DNA of 64,000 nt from positions 992,001-1,056,000 of the forward strand of contig CP014214.1 in NCBI GenBank assembly GCA_001560915.1, in the 5' to 3' direction. A model generated the notes under the pieces. The model saw only the letters and a program-made list of their open reading frames with translations, was not told where the DNA came from and did no database searches. The stretch is from a methanogenic archaeon ISO4-H5. Its GTDB lineage: Archaea > Thermoplasmatota > Thermoplasmata > Methanomassiliicoccales > Methanomethylophilaceae. Of the stretch, positions 8,320-16,926 are shown one piece after another. The position numbers were made by a program, and so were the translations under genes. Each line of letters begins with the position of its first letter. The first letter of the stretch is position 1.

Positions 8320-8346
8320 AGCGGAGGATGGCGCCCTCCGCTTTTT
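8320..8346 (+). terminator. Second hairpin with T-run
   Basis: AGCGGAGG/CCTCCGCT stem followed by TTTTT, 45 nt beyond the first terminator. Either a backup terminator or the end of a very short RNA starting near 8280. Confidence 0.55.
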
Positions 8347-8387
8347 CGGTACTTGACCGAATGAAGGAAAAAGCAAACAAGGTGGGA

Positions 8388-8405
8388 CCCCCGCTTTCGC
8401 GGGGG
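8388..8405 (-). terminator. Terminator of mtaB copy 1
   Basis: CCCCCGC-TTTC-GCGGGGG stem located 21 nt past the mtaB stop in the direction of transcription. It matches the hairpin behind the second mtaB copy. Confidence 0.7.
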
Positions 8406-8426
8406 CCTTTCCTAAAGGTTTACGGA

Positions 8427-9827
8427 TCAGAGTCCGTAGTTCTTCAGGTTGTAGTTGGGGACATTTCCGTCGAATTCCTTGTGGCAGTATTCGACGAATT
8501 TGTCGGTCTCGGTAGGCAGTGCCTCGATCTTCTTCTGGCAGTCGTCAAGAGTCTCTTTCTGCTTAACGGTAAGCTCGAGCTCCTTCTTGTCGAAACCGCG
8601 GTTGATGATCTCGATTGCTTTGAGTGCTGCTGCCCTGGACCTCTGGTAGTAGTCGTTACCCTCGGCAACGATTGCCTGTCCGATCTCGTAGGCGTTGTTG
8701 TATGCGAGGATGTATGCCTCAGGGGACCTTGCCATGTCGGTGATGCAGTACAGGTCACGGAGGGTCTTTGCCTGTCCGGTCTGGATGGCGGTGTTCATGA
8801 GGGCTGCCTCATATCCGAGGGATCCGAGCCAGCACTGGACGGAGGTTCCTCCGAACTCAGGGTGGTACTCGACGGACTCGTTGGACCAGCAGTCGCAGAT
8901 CTGAGCTGCGAGGTTACCCATCAGGTCGCAGTGTGCGCACTGGCAGTTCTTTCCCTCCTGGGTGGTGGGCTTTCCTGCGATGGCTTTGCAGATGATTCCC
9001 TCGTAACCGCAGTCCTTGTCAGGTCCCTGTGCGCCGCACTCCCATGCGACGACGGTCCTGGCGGCGGAGATTGCCCTGGTGATGGCGGCGAAGGTCTTCT
9101 GGACATCGAGATCCATGAGTCCTCCGGCCATGAACATGGCGACGTTAGCTCCGGAACAGTCGGTGTCTCCTCCGGGAACGGTCCTGTTCCTCTTGGCGAC
9201 GTCGACCATCTCATTCCAGATGTACTCCATGTCGATGGAACCGAGGTAACCTACTCCGTAAAGGAAGGCGACGATGTCTCCCTGGGTGACGGCGTAGTCG
9301 GCGAACTCTTTTCCTCCGACGGACTCGACGGAGAGGTTGTCTGCTCCGTTCTCACAGGCGATATCGCAGCACTGGAAGAACTTCTCGGGATAACTGTGGA
9401 CAGAGTCCATTCCGGGGCGGAGACCCATATCGTGCTCACGCTGGTCGGGAATGGTCTGCCTTACACCGCAGGCGATTCCGTATTCCTCGTGGAATTTCTC
9501 GCAAACAGCTTTCTGACCGGCTACGACAGGTGCGGAGAGCCTCTCCTGGTTCATCTGGGAGACCCACTCGGTCTCGAGGTGGACTGCGGGGAAACCTGCA
9601 GCGATACACCTGTTCATGATGTCGGTGGAGATGTAGTCGACGTACTCCTTTCTGAGCCTCTCGGGATCCTTCTCGGTTCCGGGCCTGGGAGCGTAGTTGA
9701 TCTCAGGGATGACCTGTCCTGCTCCGATCTTGAGGTCAAAACCCTCGGAAACGGGGTGGATAGCGGTTCCCATGACCATGTCATCCGCAGATTTGTATGC
9801 CATTCCGGTGTATTTGATAGAAGTCAT
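8427..9827 (-). CDS. mtaB: Methanol:corrinoid methyltransferase MtaB, copy 1
   Basis: MtaB transfers the methyl group of methanol to the cobalt of MtaC, the first step of methanogenesis from methanol. 466 residues, close to the family length of about 460. By comparison with the Methanosarcina enzyme, the Zn ligands correspond to Glu168 (NLSVESVGG), Cys224 (GGDTDCSGAN) and Cys273 (GPDKDCGYEG). The ATG at 9827 is preceded by GGAGGC and lies 2 nt after the mtaC stop, so translation is coupled. I reject the upstream in-frame extension, which would lie inside mtaC. A second, nearly identical mtaCB lies just upstream on the same strand. The partner MtaA is not in the window. Confidence 0.97.
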   Translation of the reverse strand: MTSIKYTGMAYKSADDMVMGTAIHPVSEGFDLKIGAGQVIPEINYAPRPGTEKDPERLRKEYVDYISTDIMNRCIAAGFPAVHLETEWVSQMNQERLSAPVVAGQKAVCEKFHEEYGIACGVRQTIPDQREHDMGLRPGMDSVHSYPEKFFQCCDIACENGADNLSVESVGGKEFADYAVTQGDIVAFLYGVGYLGSIDMEYIWNEMVDVAKRNRTVPGGDTDCSGANVAMFMAGGLMDLDVQKTFAAITRAISAARTVVAWECGAQGPDKDCGYEGIICKAIAGKPTTQEGKNCQCAHCDLMGNLAAQICDCWSNESVEYHPEFGGTSVQCWLGSLGYEAALMNTAIQTGQAKTLRDLYCITDMARSPEAYILAYNNAYEIGQAIVAEGNDYYQRSRAAALKAIEIINRGFDKKELELTVKQKETLDDCQKKIEALPTETDKFVEYCHKEFDGNVPNYNLKNYGL

Positions 9828-9829
9828 GT

Positions 9830-10612
9830 TCAAGCGCCTCCTACGATGTTGTCCCATTCTTCGTTAATCTTCTTCCAGTCGTATCCGTCAAGGAGCTTCT
9901 GTGCGATGAGTGCGGTCTGGTTGGCCTTGGCGGAATAGATTCCGAGGTCGTAGGAAGTTGCGTACTCCCTGTTGACTGCTCCTCCGCATCCCATGAGGGG
10001 GATGTCGATGTGCTTCTCTTTGAGAAGAGCGGCCTCTGCGGGAAAAGCGGACATGGTGGTGGTCATAAGTGCGGTTCCGGAGAAGAAGAGGGGTTTGACC
10101 TCTTCGACCTTGGCGATGACAGAGGTGACGGGGACGTCACGGCCCATGTCGATGACATTGTAGCCTGCTGCCTTCATCATAGCGGCTGCGATGTTCTTTC
10201 CGATGTCGTGGGGGTCTCCCTCGGCTGCGTGCATGACGACAGTGGCTTTGGTCTCGCGGGATCCGCCCATCTTGGCCTCTGCCATCTTGATTCCCATTTC
10301 CATGACCTTTGCGGCGACCATCATGTCGGGGAGGTAGTAGACGTGGTCATTGTAAAGGACACCGACAGCGTCGATTCCGGGAACGAGACCTTCGTTGATG
10401 ACCTCATCAGGCTTGTATTTGGCCATTGCCGCCTGCATGGCGGGCATGATTTCTTTGAGTTTCTTGAAAAGAACTGCCTCGGCGACTGCCTTCATGAGGG
10501 GGTCTTTGGGCATCATCTTCTCTGCTGCCTGCTCAGGAGTCTCTACGACCTGTTTCTTCACATCGTAACGTGTGAGGATCTTCGAGAAATCCGCTTTGCT
10601 GTAGTCAATCAT
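9830..10612 (-). CDS. mtaC: Methanol corrinoid protein MtaC, copy 1
   Basis: Carries the corrinoid methylated by MtaB and demethylated by MtaA. 260 residues. An N-terminal helical bundle (residues about 1-90) is followed by a Rossmann-like B12 domain with the lower-ligand motif GDPHDIGKN; His135 matches the cobalt-ligating His of the family. The start ATG at 10612 follows AGGAG and replaces a longer frame that would run through the promoter. At residue 70 this copy has Glu (GAG), exactly where copy 2 has TAG. A leader hairpin (10625-10636) and a 16-nt box shared with nrdJ lie upstream. Confidence 0.97.
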   Translation of the reverse strand: MIDYSKADFSKILTRYDVKKQVVETPEQAAEKMMPKDPLMKAVAEAVLFKKLKEIMPAMQAAMAKYKPDEVINEGLVPGIDAVGVLYNDHVYYLPDMMVAAKVMEMGIKMAEAKMGGSRETKATVVMHAAEGDPHDIGKNIAAAMMKAAGYNVIDMGRDVPVTSVIAKVEEVKPLFFSGTALMTTTMSAFPAEAALLKEKHIDIPLMGCGGAVNREYATSYDLGIYSAKANQTALIAQKLLDGYDWKKINEEWDNIVGGA

Positions 10613-10624
10613 GTGTTGTCTCCT

Positions 10625-10636
10625 CGGGAAAACCCG
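10625..10636 (-). promoter_or_regulatory. Leader hairpin before mtaC copy 1
   Basis: CGGG-TTTT-CCCG immediately upstream of the AGGAG ribosome-binding site of mtaC1. The same element, with a different loop, sits at the same place before mtaC copy 2, so it is likely part of the mRNA leader. Confidence 0.5.
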
Positions 10637-10702
10637 TTGAACGGCACACAAAAGTGTTTTATTTAATCTTAACGCATGTTTAATCAGGATTGGATTATTA
10701 AG

Positions 10703-10718
10703 TCCAACTGTCGATATC
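10703..10718 (-). promoter_or_regulatory. 16-nt box shared with nrdJ promoter
   Basis: On the minus strand this reads GATATCGACAGTTGGA, followed at once by CTTAATAA (TATA-like), 90 nt upstream of the mtaC1 start. The identical 16-mer, in the same orientation and followed by TGTATACG, lies 100 nt upstream of nrdJ. Function unknown. Confidence 0.5.
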
Positions 10719-10786
10719 ATTAAGCTTCACAGAAATCGGGCAAAAGCTGCGTTCGCCACAATATTAATAAATAAGAGTTTGGGAAA

Positions 10787-10804
10787 CCCCCGCCAGAGCG
10801 GGGG
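10787..10804 (-). terminator. Terminator of mtaB copy 2
   Basis: CCCCCGC/GCGGGGG stem with a 4-nt loop, 29 nt after the mtaB2 stop and followed on the minus strand by a T-rich stretch. It separates the two mtaCB operons. Confidence 0.7.
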
Positions 10805-10832
10805 CTGAACCCGTTTTTTAAGGTTTTAACAC

Positions 10833-12233
10833 TCAGAGTCCGTAGTTCTTGAGGTTGTAGTTGGGGACTACTCCTGCGAACTCCTTGTCGCAGTACTCAA
10901 GGAACTTGTCGGTCTCGGTAGGCAGTGCCTCGATCTTCTTCTGGCAGTCGTCGAGGGTCTCCTTCTGCTTAACGGTCAGCTGGAGTTCCTTCTTGTCGAA
11001 ACCGCGGTTGACGATCTCAATTGCCTTCAGAGCTGCGGCGCGTGCCCTCTGGTAGTAGTCGTTACCCTCGGCAACGATCGCCTGTCCGATCTCGTAGGCG
11101 TTGTTGTATGCGAGGATGTAGGACTCGGGGGACCTGGTCATGTCGGTGATACAGTACAGGTCACGGAGGGTCTTCGCATTGCCGGTCTGGATAGCGGTGT
11201 TCATGAGAGCGGTCTCGTATCCCAGCGGGCCGAGCCAGCACTGGACGGAGGTTCCTCCGAACTCAGGGTGGTACTCGACGGACTCGTTGGACCAGCAGTC
11301 GCAGATCTGTGCGGTCAGGTTACCCATCAGGTCGCAGTGTGCGCACTGGCAGTTCTTTCCCTCCTGGGTGGTGGGCTTTCCTGCGATGGATTTGCAGATG
11401 ATTCCCTCGTAACCGCAGTCCTTGTCGGGACCCTGCGCACCGCACTCCCATGCGACGACAGTCCTTGCTGCAGAAATGGCACGGGTAACCGCGGAGAAGG
11501 TCTTCTGGACATCGAGATCCATGAGACCTCCGGCCATGAACATGGCGACGTTTGCTCCGGAACAGTTGGTGTCTCCTCCGGGAACGGTCCTGTTCCTCTT
11601 GGCGACGTCGACCATCTCACTCCAGATGTATTCCATATCCACCGATCCGAGATATCCGACACCATACAGGAATGCGACGATGTCTCCCTGGGTGACAGCG
11701 TAGTCGGCGAACTCTTTTCCGCCGACGGACTCGACGGAAAGGTTGTCTGCTCCGTTCTCACAGGCGATATCGCAGCACTGGAAGAACTTCTCGGGGTAGC
11801 TGTGGACAGTGTCCATTCCGGGCCTGAGACCCATATCGTGCTCACGCTGGTCGGGGATGGTCTGCCTGACACCGCAGGCGATTCCATACTCATCGTGGAA
11901 TTTCTCACATACCGCTTTCTGTCCTGCGACAACGGGAGCGGACAGTTTCTCCTGGTTCATCTGGGAGACCCACTCGGTCTCGAGGTGGACGGCTGGGAAT
12001 CCTGCGGTAACACACCTGTTCATGATGTCGGTGGAGATGTAGTCCACGTATTCTCTCCTGAGTTTCTCAGGGTCTTTCTCGGTTCCGGGCCTGGGAGCAT
12101 AGTTGATCTCAGGGATAACCTGTCCTGCTCCGATCTTCAATCCGAATCCCTCGGATACGGGGTGGATGGCGGTTCCCATGACCATGTCATCCGCAGATTT
12201 GTATGCCATTCCGGTGTATTTTACAGAAGTCAT
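10833..12233 (-). CDS. mtaB: Methanol:corrinoid methyltransferase MtaB, copy 2
   Basis: 466 residues and nearly identical to copy 1, with scattered conservative changes (for example CHKEFDGNVPN in copy 1 against CDKEFAGVVPN here, near the C-terminus). The Zn ligand motifs VESVGG, GGDTNCSGAN and GPDKDCGYEG are all kept, so the enzyme should be active. The ATG at 12233 is preceded by GGAGG within the end of mtaC2. Separate leader and terminator elements show that each mtaCB pair is its own transcription unit. Duplicate mta operons are common in methanogens and are often differentially expressed; whether that holds here is unknown. Confidence 0.97.
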   Translation of the reverse strand: MTSVKYTGMAYKSADDMVMGTAIHPVSEGFGLKIGAGQVIPEINYAPRPGTEKDPEKLRREYVDYISTDIMNRCVTAGFPAVHLETEWVSQMNQEKLSAPVVAGQKAVCEKFHDEYGIACGVRQTIPDQREHDMGLRPGMDTVHSYPEKFFQCCDIACENGADNLSVESVGGKEFADYAVTQGDIVAFLYGVGYLGSVDMEYIWSEMVDVAKRNRTVPGGDTNCSGANVAMFMAGGLMDLDVQKTFSAVTRAISAARTVVAWECGAQGPDKDCGYEGIICKSIAGKPTTQEGKNCQCAHCDLMGNLTAQICDCWSNESVEYHPEFGGTSVQCWLGPLGYETALMNTAIQTGNAKTLRDLYCITDMTRSPESYILAYNNAYEIGQAIVAEGNDYYQRARAAALKAIEIVNRGFDKKELQLTVKQKETLDDCQKKIEALPTETDKFLEYCDKEFAGVVPNYNLKNYGL

Positions 12234-12235
12234 GT

Positions 12236-13018
12236 TCAAGCACCTCCTACGATGTTGTCCCATTCCTCATTGATCTTCTTCCAGTCGTAACCGTCGATGA
12301 TCTTCTGAGCGATGAGGGCGGTCTGATTGGCTTTTGCCGAATAGATTCCGAGGTCGTAGGAAGTTGCATACTCCCTGTTGACGGCTCCTCCGCATCCCAT
12401 GAGGGGGATGTTGAGTTTCTTCTCTTTGAGAAGGGCTGCTTCCGCGGGGAAGGCTGACATGGTGGTAGTCATGAGAGCGGTTCCGGAGAAGAAGAGGGGT
12501 TTCACCTTCTCGACTTCAGCAATCACGGTGGTAACGGGTACATCACGGCCCAAGTCGATGACATTGTAGCCTGCTGCCTTCATCATAGCGGCTGCGATGT
12601 TCTTTCCGATGTCGTGGGGATCTCCCTCGGCGGCATGCATGATGACGGTGGCTTTGGTCTCACGTGATCCTCCCATCTGCTTCTCGGCCATCTTGATTCC
12701 GATCTCCATGACCTTGGCTGCAACCATCATGTCAGGAAGATAGTAGATGTGGTCGTTGTAAAGGACACCGACTGCGTCGATACCGGGAACGAGTCCGCCG
12801 TTGATTACCTAGTCGGGCTTGTACTTGGCCATCGCAGCCTGCATTGCGGGCATGATGTCCTTCAGCTTCTTGTAGAGGACACACTCGGCGACTGCCTTCA
12901 TGAGGGGGTCGCTGGGCATCATCTTAGCTGCTACCTGTTCGGGTGTCTCGACGACCTGTTTTTTCACGTCGTAACGTGTGAGGATCTTCGAGAAATCCAC
13001 TTTGCTGTAGTCAATCAT
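12236..13018 (-). CDS. mtaC: Methanol corrinoid protein MtaC, copy 2, with in-frame UAG
   Basis: Same 783-nt length as copy 1 and collinear with it, but codon 70 is TAG (12811-12809): KYKPD-TAG-VINGGLVPG here against KYKPD-E-VINEGLVPG in copy 1. A single G to T change turns GAG into TAG. Everything after it is intact, including the corrinoid His motif GDPHDIGKN, and no further stop or frameshift is present. GGAGGAA precedes the ATG at 13018. Two readings are possible: the UAG is decoded (as pyrrolysine in a Pyl-using archaeon) and a full-length protein is made, or the gene is a very recent pseudogene. The intact downstream frame and functional mtaB2 favour the first. Known Pyl proteins of methanogens are the methylamine methyltransferases, not MtaC. 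Confidence 0.85.
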
Positions 13019-13030
13019 TGTATTTCCTCC

Positions 13031-13044
13031 ACGGGTTTCCCCGT
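13031..13044 (-). promoter_or_regulatory. Leader hairpin before mtaC copy 2
   Basis: On the minus strand ACGGG-GAAA-CCCGT, a GNRA-loop hairpin directly 5' of the GGAGG ribosome-binding site. It is the counterpart of the hairpin before mtaC copy 1. The rest of the 360-nt gap to ramA (13045-13378) is AT-rich promoter sequence; on the minus strand a TATA-like CATTTAAATAC lies near 13070. Confidence 0.5.
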
Positions 13045-13378
13045 TGCGGAAAAATGAAAATGTGTGTATTTAAATGATTATACAAACAAACGGTTTTATT
13101 GATTTAATCATTAAACAACGTTTAATTTTTGATACAATTGTCTAATGGAATATCATAATTCTGTACAATTAATAAATTGACGTATACTTCCAACAAAGAT
13201 TTCCCAAAACCATACTTTAACTACTTTTGTACGAAAATATGAAGTCCAGACGTCAAAATGTATGGAAAATACAAAGTCTCCGGAGGGACATACTTAACGG
13301 ATATTGACAATCAATGAATCCATTCGTGGGAAGGTTTTATTTGATTGCATTCTTACAATTGAGTATAAGAGGATGCCC

Positions 13379-14995
13379 ATGACTGCATACGGAATCGCAC
13401 TCGATATTGGAACCAGCGGAACACGTGCACATGCTGTGGATCTCAGCAGCGGAAAGATCCTTTCGACGGCAGTTACCGACTGCCACCCCCTTCCCGGGGC
13501 CAATGTGATGGATCATCTCACATTCTGTATCAATGTGGGGAACGACATAGCCCACCGCATTCTGATGGACACAGTAAACAAAGTAATCAGGAATCTGGGG
13601 ATCGATCTGAAACAGGTCGAGAGGGTAAGCATCTGCGGAAACCCCATTCAGCTTTCTCTCTTCCAGGGCATTCCCGTGGACGACCTAGCTTTCGCCGGAG
13701 ACAACGCCAAGAGGGAGAAAGGAATCGTCGACCACGCCAGGAACGCAGGGGTCTTCTCCGCCGTCGATGTCGGCATGGACCTGCCTGACGGGACTGAGCT
13801 TCTGGTGCCTCCTGCCATCAGACACGAGATCGGTGCCGATGCTCTTGCGATGATGTACAAATCGGGATTCCTCGAGGACAAGAGGAACTGCATGGTCACC
13901 GATTACGGTACCAATGCCGAGATGGCACTCAAGGTGGGTGATGAGATCTACACCGGTTCTGCCGCCGCAGGTCCCGCCATGGAGGGTCAGTCCATCAGAT
14001 GCGGAATGCTCGCCTCGCCCGGCGCCATTTCCGATTTAGAGTATGATTTCGGTTGGATCTGCAAGGTCCTCGACGATGACATCTCCCCTCAGAACGGAGA
14101 CAAGATCGACTTCAAACTCAACATGACAACCGACACCGGACCCATGCACGGAAAGGCCATGGGAATCACCGGAACCGGAGTCGTAGCAGCCGTAGCCGTG
14201 GCTCAATACGACCACCTCTGGCACAAGGGAAAACTCACCACCGCCGACGGCCTCATGAAACTCCAGGACGGCATCAGTATCGACAGCCACGACATCTCCG
14301 AGGCAGCCAAAGCGATCGGGGCCATGAGGGCAGGTCACTTCTGCCTGCTGGAACATGCGGGAATCAAGTTCAGCGAGATGAACGTTATGTACATGTGCGG
14401 TGCCTCCGGAACCTATGTGGATGCCATGAAGGCCCGCGACGTGGGACTCATCCCGCCCTCCTCCACGGAGATATATCAGTACGGAAACACCTCGCTCGCC
14501 ATGGCCACCGACATCCTGAAGAATCCCGAGCTCCTCGATACCCTGCAGGACATCGCCAACAGCATCCGTGCCAATCACATCATGTTCGCCAAGGACCCGG
14601 TCTTCTCGCAGATCTATCTGCAGGAGCTAGGATTCTGGGACGAGGGCATGTCGCTTGAGGAGTACAACGCCAACAATGCCGCCGAAGGAATCCAGGAGCT
14701 CCCCAAGCCCCGCGGCCGTGCCAATGTGCACCGTGTGGTCACCAGGGATATCCAGGACCTCGGAGAGAGGGGTCTGACCATCGTCCACGACATCGGTACC
14801 GAACTCGTCGGTAAGATGGAAGGCTGCACCGGCTGCGGAAAATGCGTGAAGGAATGCCCTGAGCACACCCTTTCGATCTCTGACGACAAGACGATCACCG
14901 TCAAGACCAAGAACTGCCTCGGCACCGCCTGCTACAGATGCCAGATGAGCTGCCCCAGCAAAGTGTACAAGTACGCAGACCTGAAACTCGTCTGA
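13379..14995 (+). CDS. ramA: Corrinoid protein reductive activase (RamA/RACo-like)
   Basis: Reduces inactive Co(II) corrinoid proteins to Co(I) with ATP, keeping MtaC active. 538 residues. The N-terminal ASKHA-type fold starts IALDIGTSGTRAHAVDL and has the later phosphate motif VTDYGTNAEMAL. The C-terminus holds two [4Fe-4S] sites, CTGCGKCVKECPEH and CLGTACYRCQMSCPS. This matches methanogen RamA; bacterial RACo has an N-terminal 2Fe-2S domain instead. I chose the ATG at 13379 because AAGAGG lies 6 nt upstream of it and directly abuts the ATG at 13373. It is divergent from mtaC2, so it serves the mta operons. Confidence 0.92.
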   Translation: MTAYGIALDIGTSGTRAHAVDLSSGKILSTAVTDCHPLPGANVMDHLTFCINVGNDIAHRILMDTVNKVIRNLGIDLKQVERVSICGNPIQLSLFQGIPVDDLAFAGDNAKREKGIVDHARNAGVFSAVDVGMDLPDGTELLVPPAIRHEIGADALAMMYKSGFLEDKRNCMVTDYGTNAEMALKVGDEIYTGSAAAGPAMEGQSIRCGMLASPGAISDLEYDFGWICKVLDDDISPQNGDKIDFKLNMTTDTGPMHGKAMGITGTGVVAAVAVAQYDHLWHKGKLTTADGLMKLQDGISIDSHDISEAAKAIGAMRAGHFCLLEHAGIKFSEMNVMYMCGASGTYVDAMKARDVGLIPPSSTEIYQYGNTSLAMATDILKNPELLDTLQDIANSIRANHIMFAKDPVFSQIYLQELGFWDEGMSLEEYNANNAAEGIQELPKPRGRANVHRVVTRDIQDLGERGLTIVHDIGTELVGKMEGCTGCGKCVKECPEHTLSISDDKTITVKTKNCLGTACYRCQMSCPSKVYKYADLKLV

Positions 14996-15035
14996 GCCCG
15001 TCAAGGATATCTATAATTGAGAACATACCGTAACG

Positions 15036-16901
15036 ATGGAACGTTTCGGTATCGACCAGCACCGCACCATGTACCTCCGGGATGCTGAGCAGCAGTTCGG
15101 CAGATCCTACCTCGAGGTATTCCCTTTCACAGAGGGCAGAGGTGCTGTCAGGGACCGCCTCGGAGCATACCATATCGATTCCGAAGGCAGACCGGTTTAC
15201 CGTGAACGGTATCGCCGCGCCTTCCCGTATCATGATGGAAAAGCAGCCGTCGAAGGCGACATCGGGATGTTCCACATCGATCTTCTGGGTAATCCGTTAT
15301 ACACCCGTACTTACGGCTGGGTTTCCGATTTCCATGAGGGTCTCTGTGCCGCCAGATTCCGCAACGGGATCTACACCTACATTAACGAAAAAGGCGAACC
15401 TTCGGATGAGGCCTTCAGGTACTGTTCCGATTTCTCGAACGGTATTGCTGTGGCCCTCGACGATGCGGGTTTCCACCACATAGGCAAAGACCTCAAGCCC
15501 CTCTACGAAGAACGCTTCCGGCTCTGTCTCGATTTCGACGGCGGGCGCTCTCCGGTGATGGATGATGCGGGATGGCATCTCATCGACACCCAAGACAAGA
15601 GACTCACGGAGGATTTCGACCGCATCGACGGCGGACGCAACGGTCTCATCATGGGACTCAAAGGGAACTCCTACGGATATTTCGATGAAGAATGCGTATG
15701 GCATCGGCTCTTCGATTTCCCCGAAACTACCAGCCATGACGAGATACCGCAATGGACAAAAGATATCCACAGCTTCCAATGGGATTCCTGCGTGGTGTTC
15801 ATGAGGCACTCCGAACGCAGGTCCCACTTCCTCTCCAACAACAAAGGTATCGGAGGAACCGGCCTCACCGCCCACGGGGATGAACTTGCAAGGAGGATCG
15901 GTGCAGATATTTCTGATCTCAAGTGGAAGACGGTTCACGCCCGCACCAGCTCGTCCCGCAGATGCGTGACGACTGCCAACTGCATGTTGGGGGCCATGGG
16001 CGTTCCCTCCGACATCGAGATAAGGGACGAGATCGGACCGATAGGTACCGCATTCACCTATTCTATGGATTATACCGAAGAGGAATTGAAATGTCCCAGC
16101 ACCATCTGGTGCATTAATCAGTTACGCAGCGGGCAAAACCACTGCTGGCACTCCAACGACGAGATCAAGAGACGTGTTTTCGATATGGTCCGCGGATGGC
16201 TCGACGAGGATGATTCGCTTACCCTCTGCGTGAACCACGATCTCTACACCATCCCGGTCATCGGCATCTTCACCGGAAGATTCGCCGAGGATGATTGGAT
16301 CGAATACTGCGACGGACTCCTTTTCATCAAGCGCGACAATAAGTATTACGTTGTATGGAGAGGGAAGGAATATCCCATCGATCCCGACGCAAAGGTATCC
16401 ATCGATACTTCTCCCATGCCCTCGGACGTCACTGTGGATCTAGGCCCTGCGGAGGCTCCTATGCAATGGTACTTGGTCGATCCGCATGATATAGCATGGG
16501 TCGGCAAACCCTCCGGTTCCATGTACGCCCTGTGTGACAAAAGAGGCAGATTCTTCCACTGCAGGGATGACGGATTCCCCGTCTACAGTTACTCATTCGA
16601 CTATGTCTGGGACTTCTCAGATCAGTCCGCCCCAGTATACAAGAAGGGAATCGGCACCACCTTCGTCACGGATTTCGGCGACTACCTGCACAACAGGTGG
16701 TTCATCGAGGCGAGGGAGTATTCCGAGGGTCAGGCTCCCGTGCGCGACAGCAAAGGATGGCACTATGCGGACTGTGACGGGAACGTGATTCAGGAGGGCC
16801 CGTTCGATCTGTGCACCGTGATCCACCACGGCGAATCGCTGGTGCTGAAGGACGGGTCGCCGTTCATCAGGACTACTGACAGTAATCTCAGAGCCCTCTG
16901 A
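15036..16901 (+). CDS. WG-repeat protein with internal histidine-phosphatase-like domain
   Basis: 621 residues. Residues 1-240 are WG-type repeats (units such as YRERYRRAFPYHDGKAAVEGDIGMFHID). Residues about 255-440 resemble the histidine phosphatase superfamily: VVFMRHSERRSHF replaces the canonical RHG motif, then GLTAHGDELARRIG and a distal LCVNHDLYTIPVIG. Further WG-like units fill the C-terminus, ending near HYADCDGNVIQEG. There is no signal peptide, so it is probably cytoplasmic. WG repeats are found in proteins of unknown, often binding, function. The fusion is unusual. The gene starts 40 nt after ramA but without obvious coupling. Confidence 0.8.
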   Translation: MERFGIDQHRTMYLRDAEQQFGRSYLEVFPFTEGRGAVRDRLGAYHIDSEGRPVYRERYRRAFPYHDGKAAVEGDIGMFHIDLLGNPLYTRTYGWVSDFHEGLCAARFRNGIYTYINEKGEPSDEAFRYCSDFSNGIAVALDDAGFHHIGKDLKPLYEERFRLCLDFDGGRSPVMDDAGWHLIDTQDKRLTEDFDRIDGGRNGLIMGLKGNSYGYFDEECVWHRLFDFPETTSHDEIPQWTKDIHSFQWDSCVVFMRHSERRSHFLSNNKGIGGTGLTAHGDELARRIGADISDLKWKTVHARTSSSRRCVTTANCMLGAMGVPSDIEIRDEIGPIGTAFTYSMDYTEEELKCPSTIWCINQLRSGQNHCWHSNDEIKRRVFDMVRGWLDEDDSLTLCVNHDLYTIPVIGIFTGRFAEDDWIEYCDGLLFIKRDNKYYVVWRGKEYPIDPDAKVSIDTSPMPSDVTVDLGPAEAPMQWYLVDPHDIAWVGKPSGSMYALCDKRGRFFHCRDDGFPVYSYSFDYVWDFSDQSAPVYKKGIGTTFVTDFGDYLHNRWFIEAREYSEGQAPVRDSKGWHYADCDGNVIQEGPFDLCTVIHHGESLVLKDGSPFIRTTDSNLRAL

Positions 16902-16926
16902 TGCGATCTTTTTGTTCCTATAGCCA

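Noticed and set aside
11268-12290. 340-codon plus-strand frame opposite mtaB copy 2 and the similar one opposite copy 1 (8067-9938)
   Set aside because: Antisense shadows of mtaB caused by strong C/G preference at third positions; no ribosome-binding site and no family resemblance.
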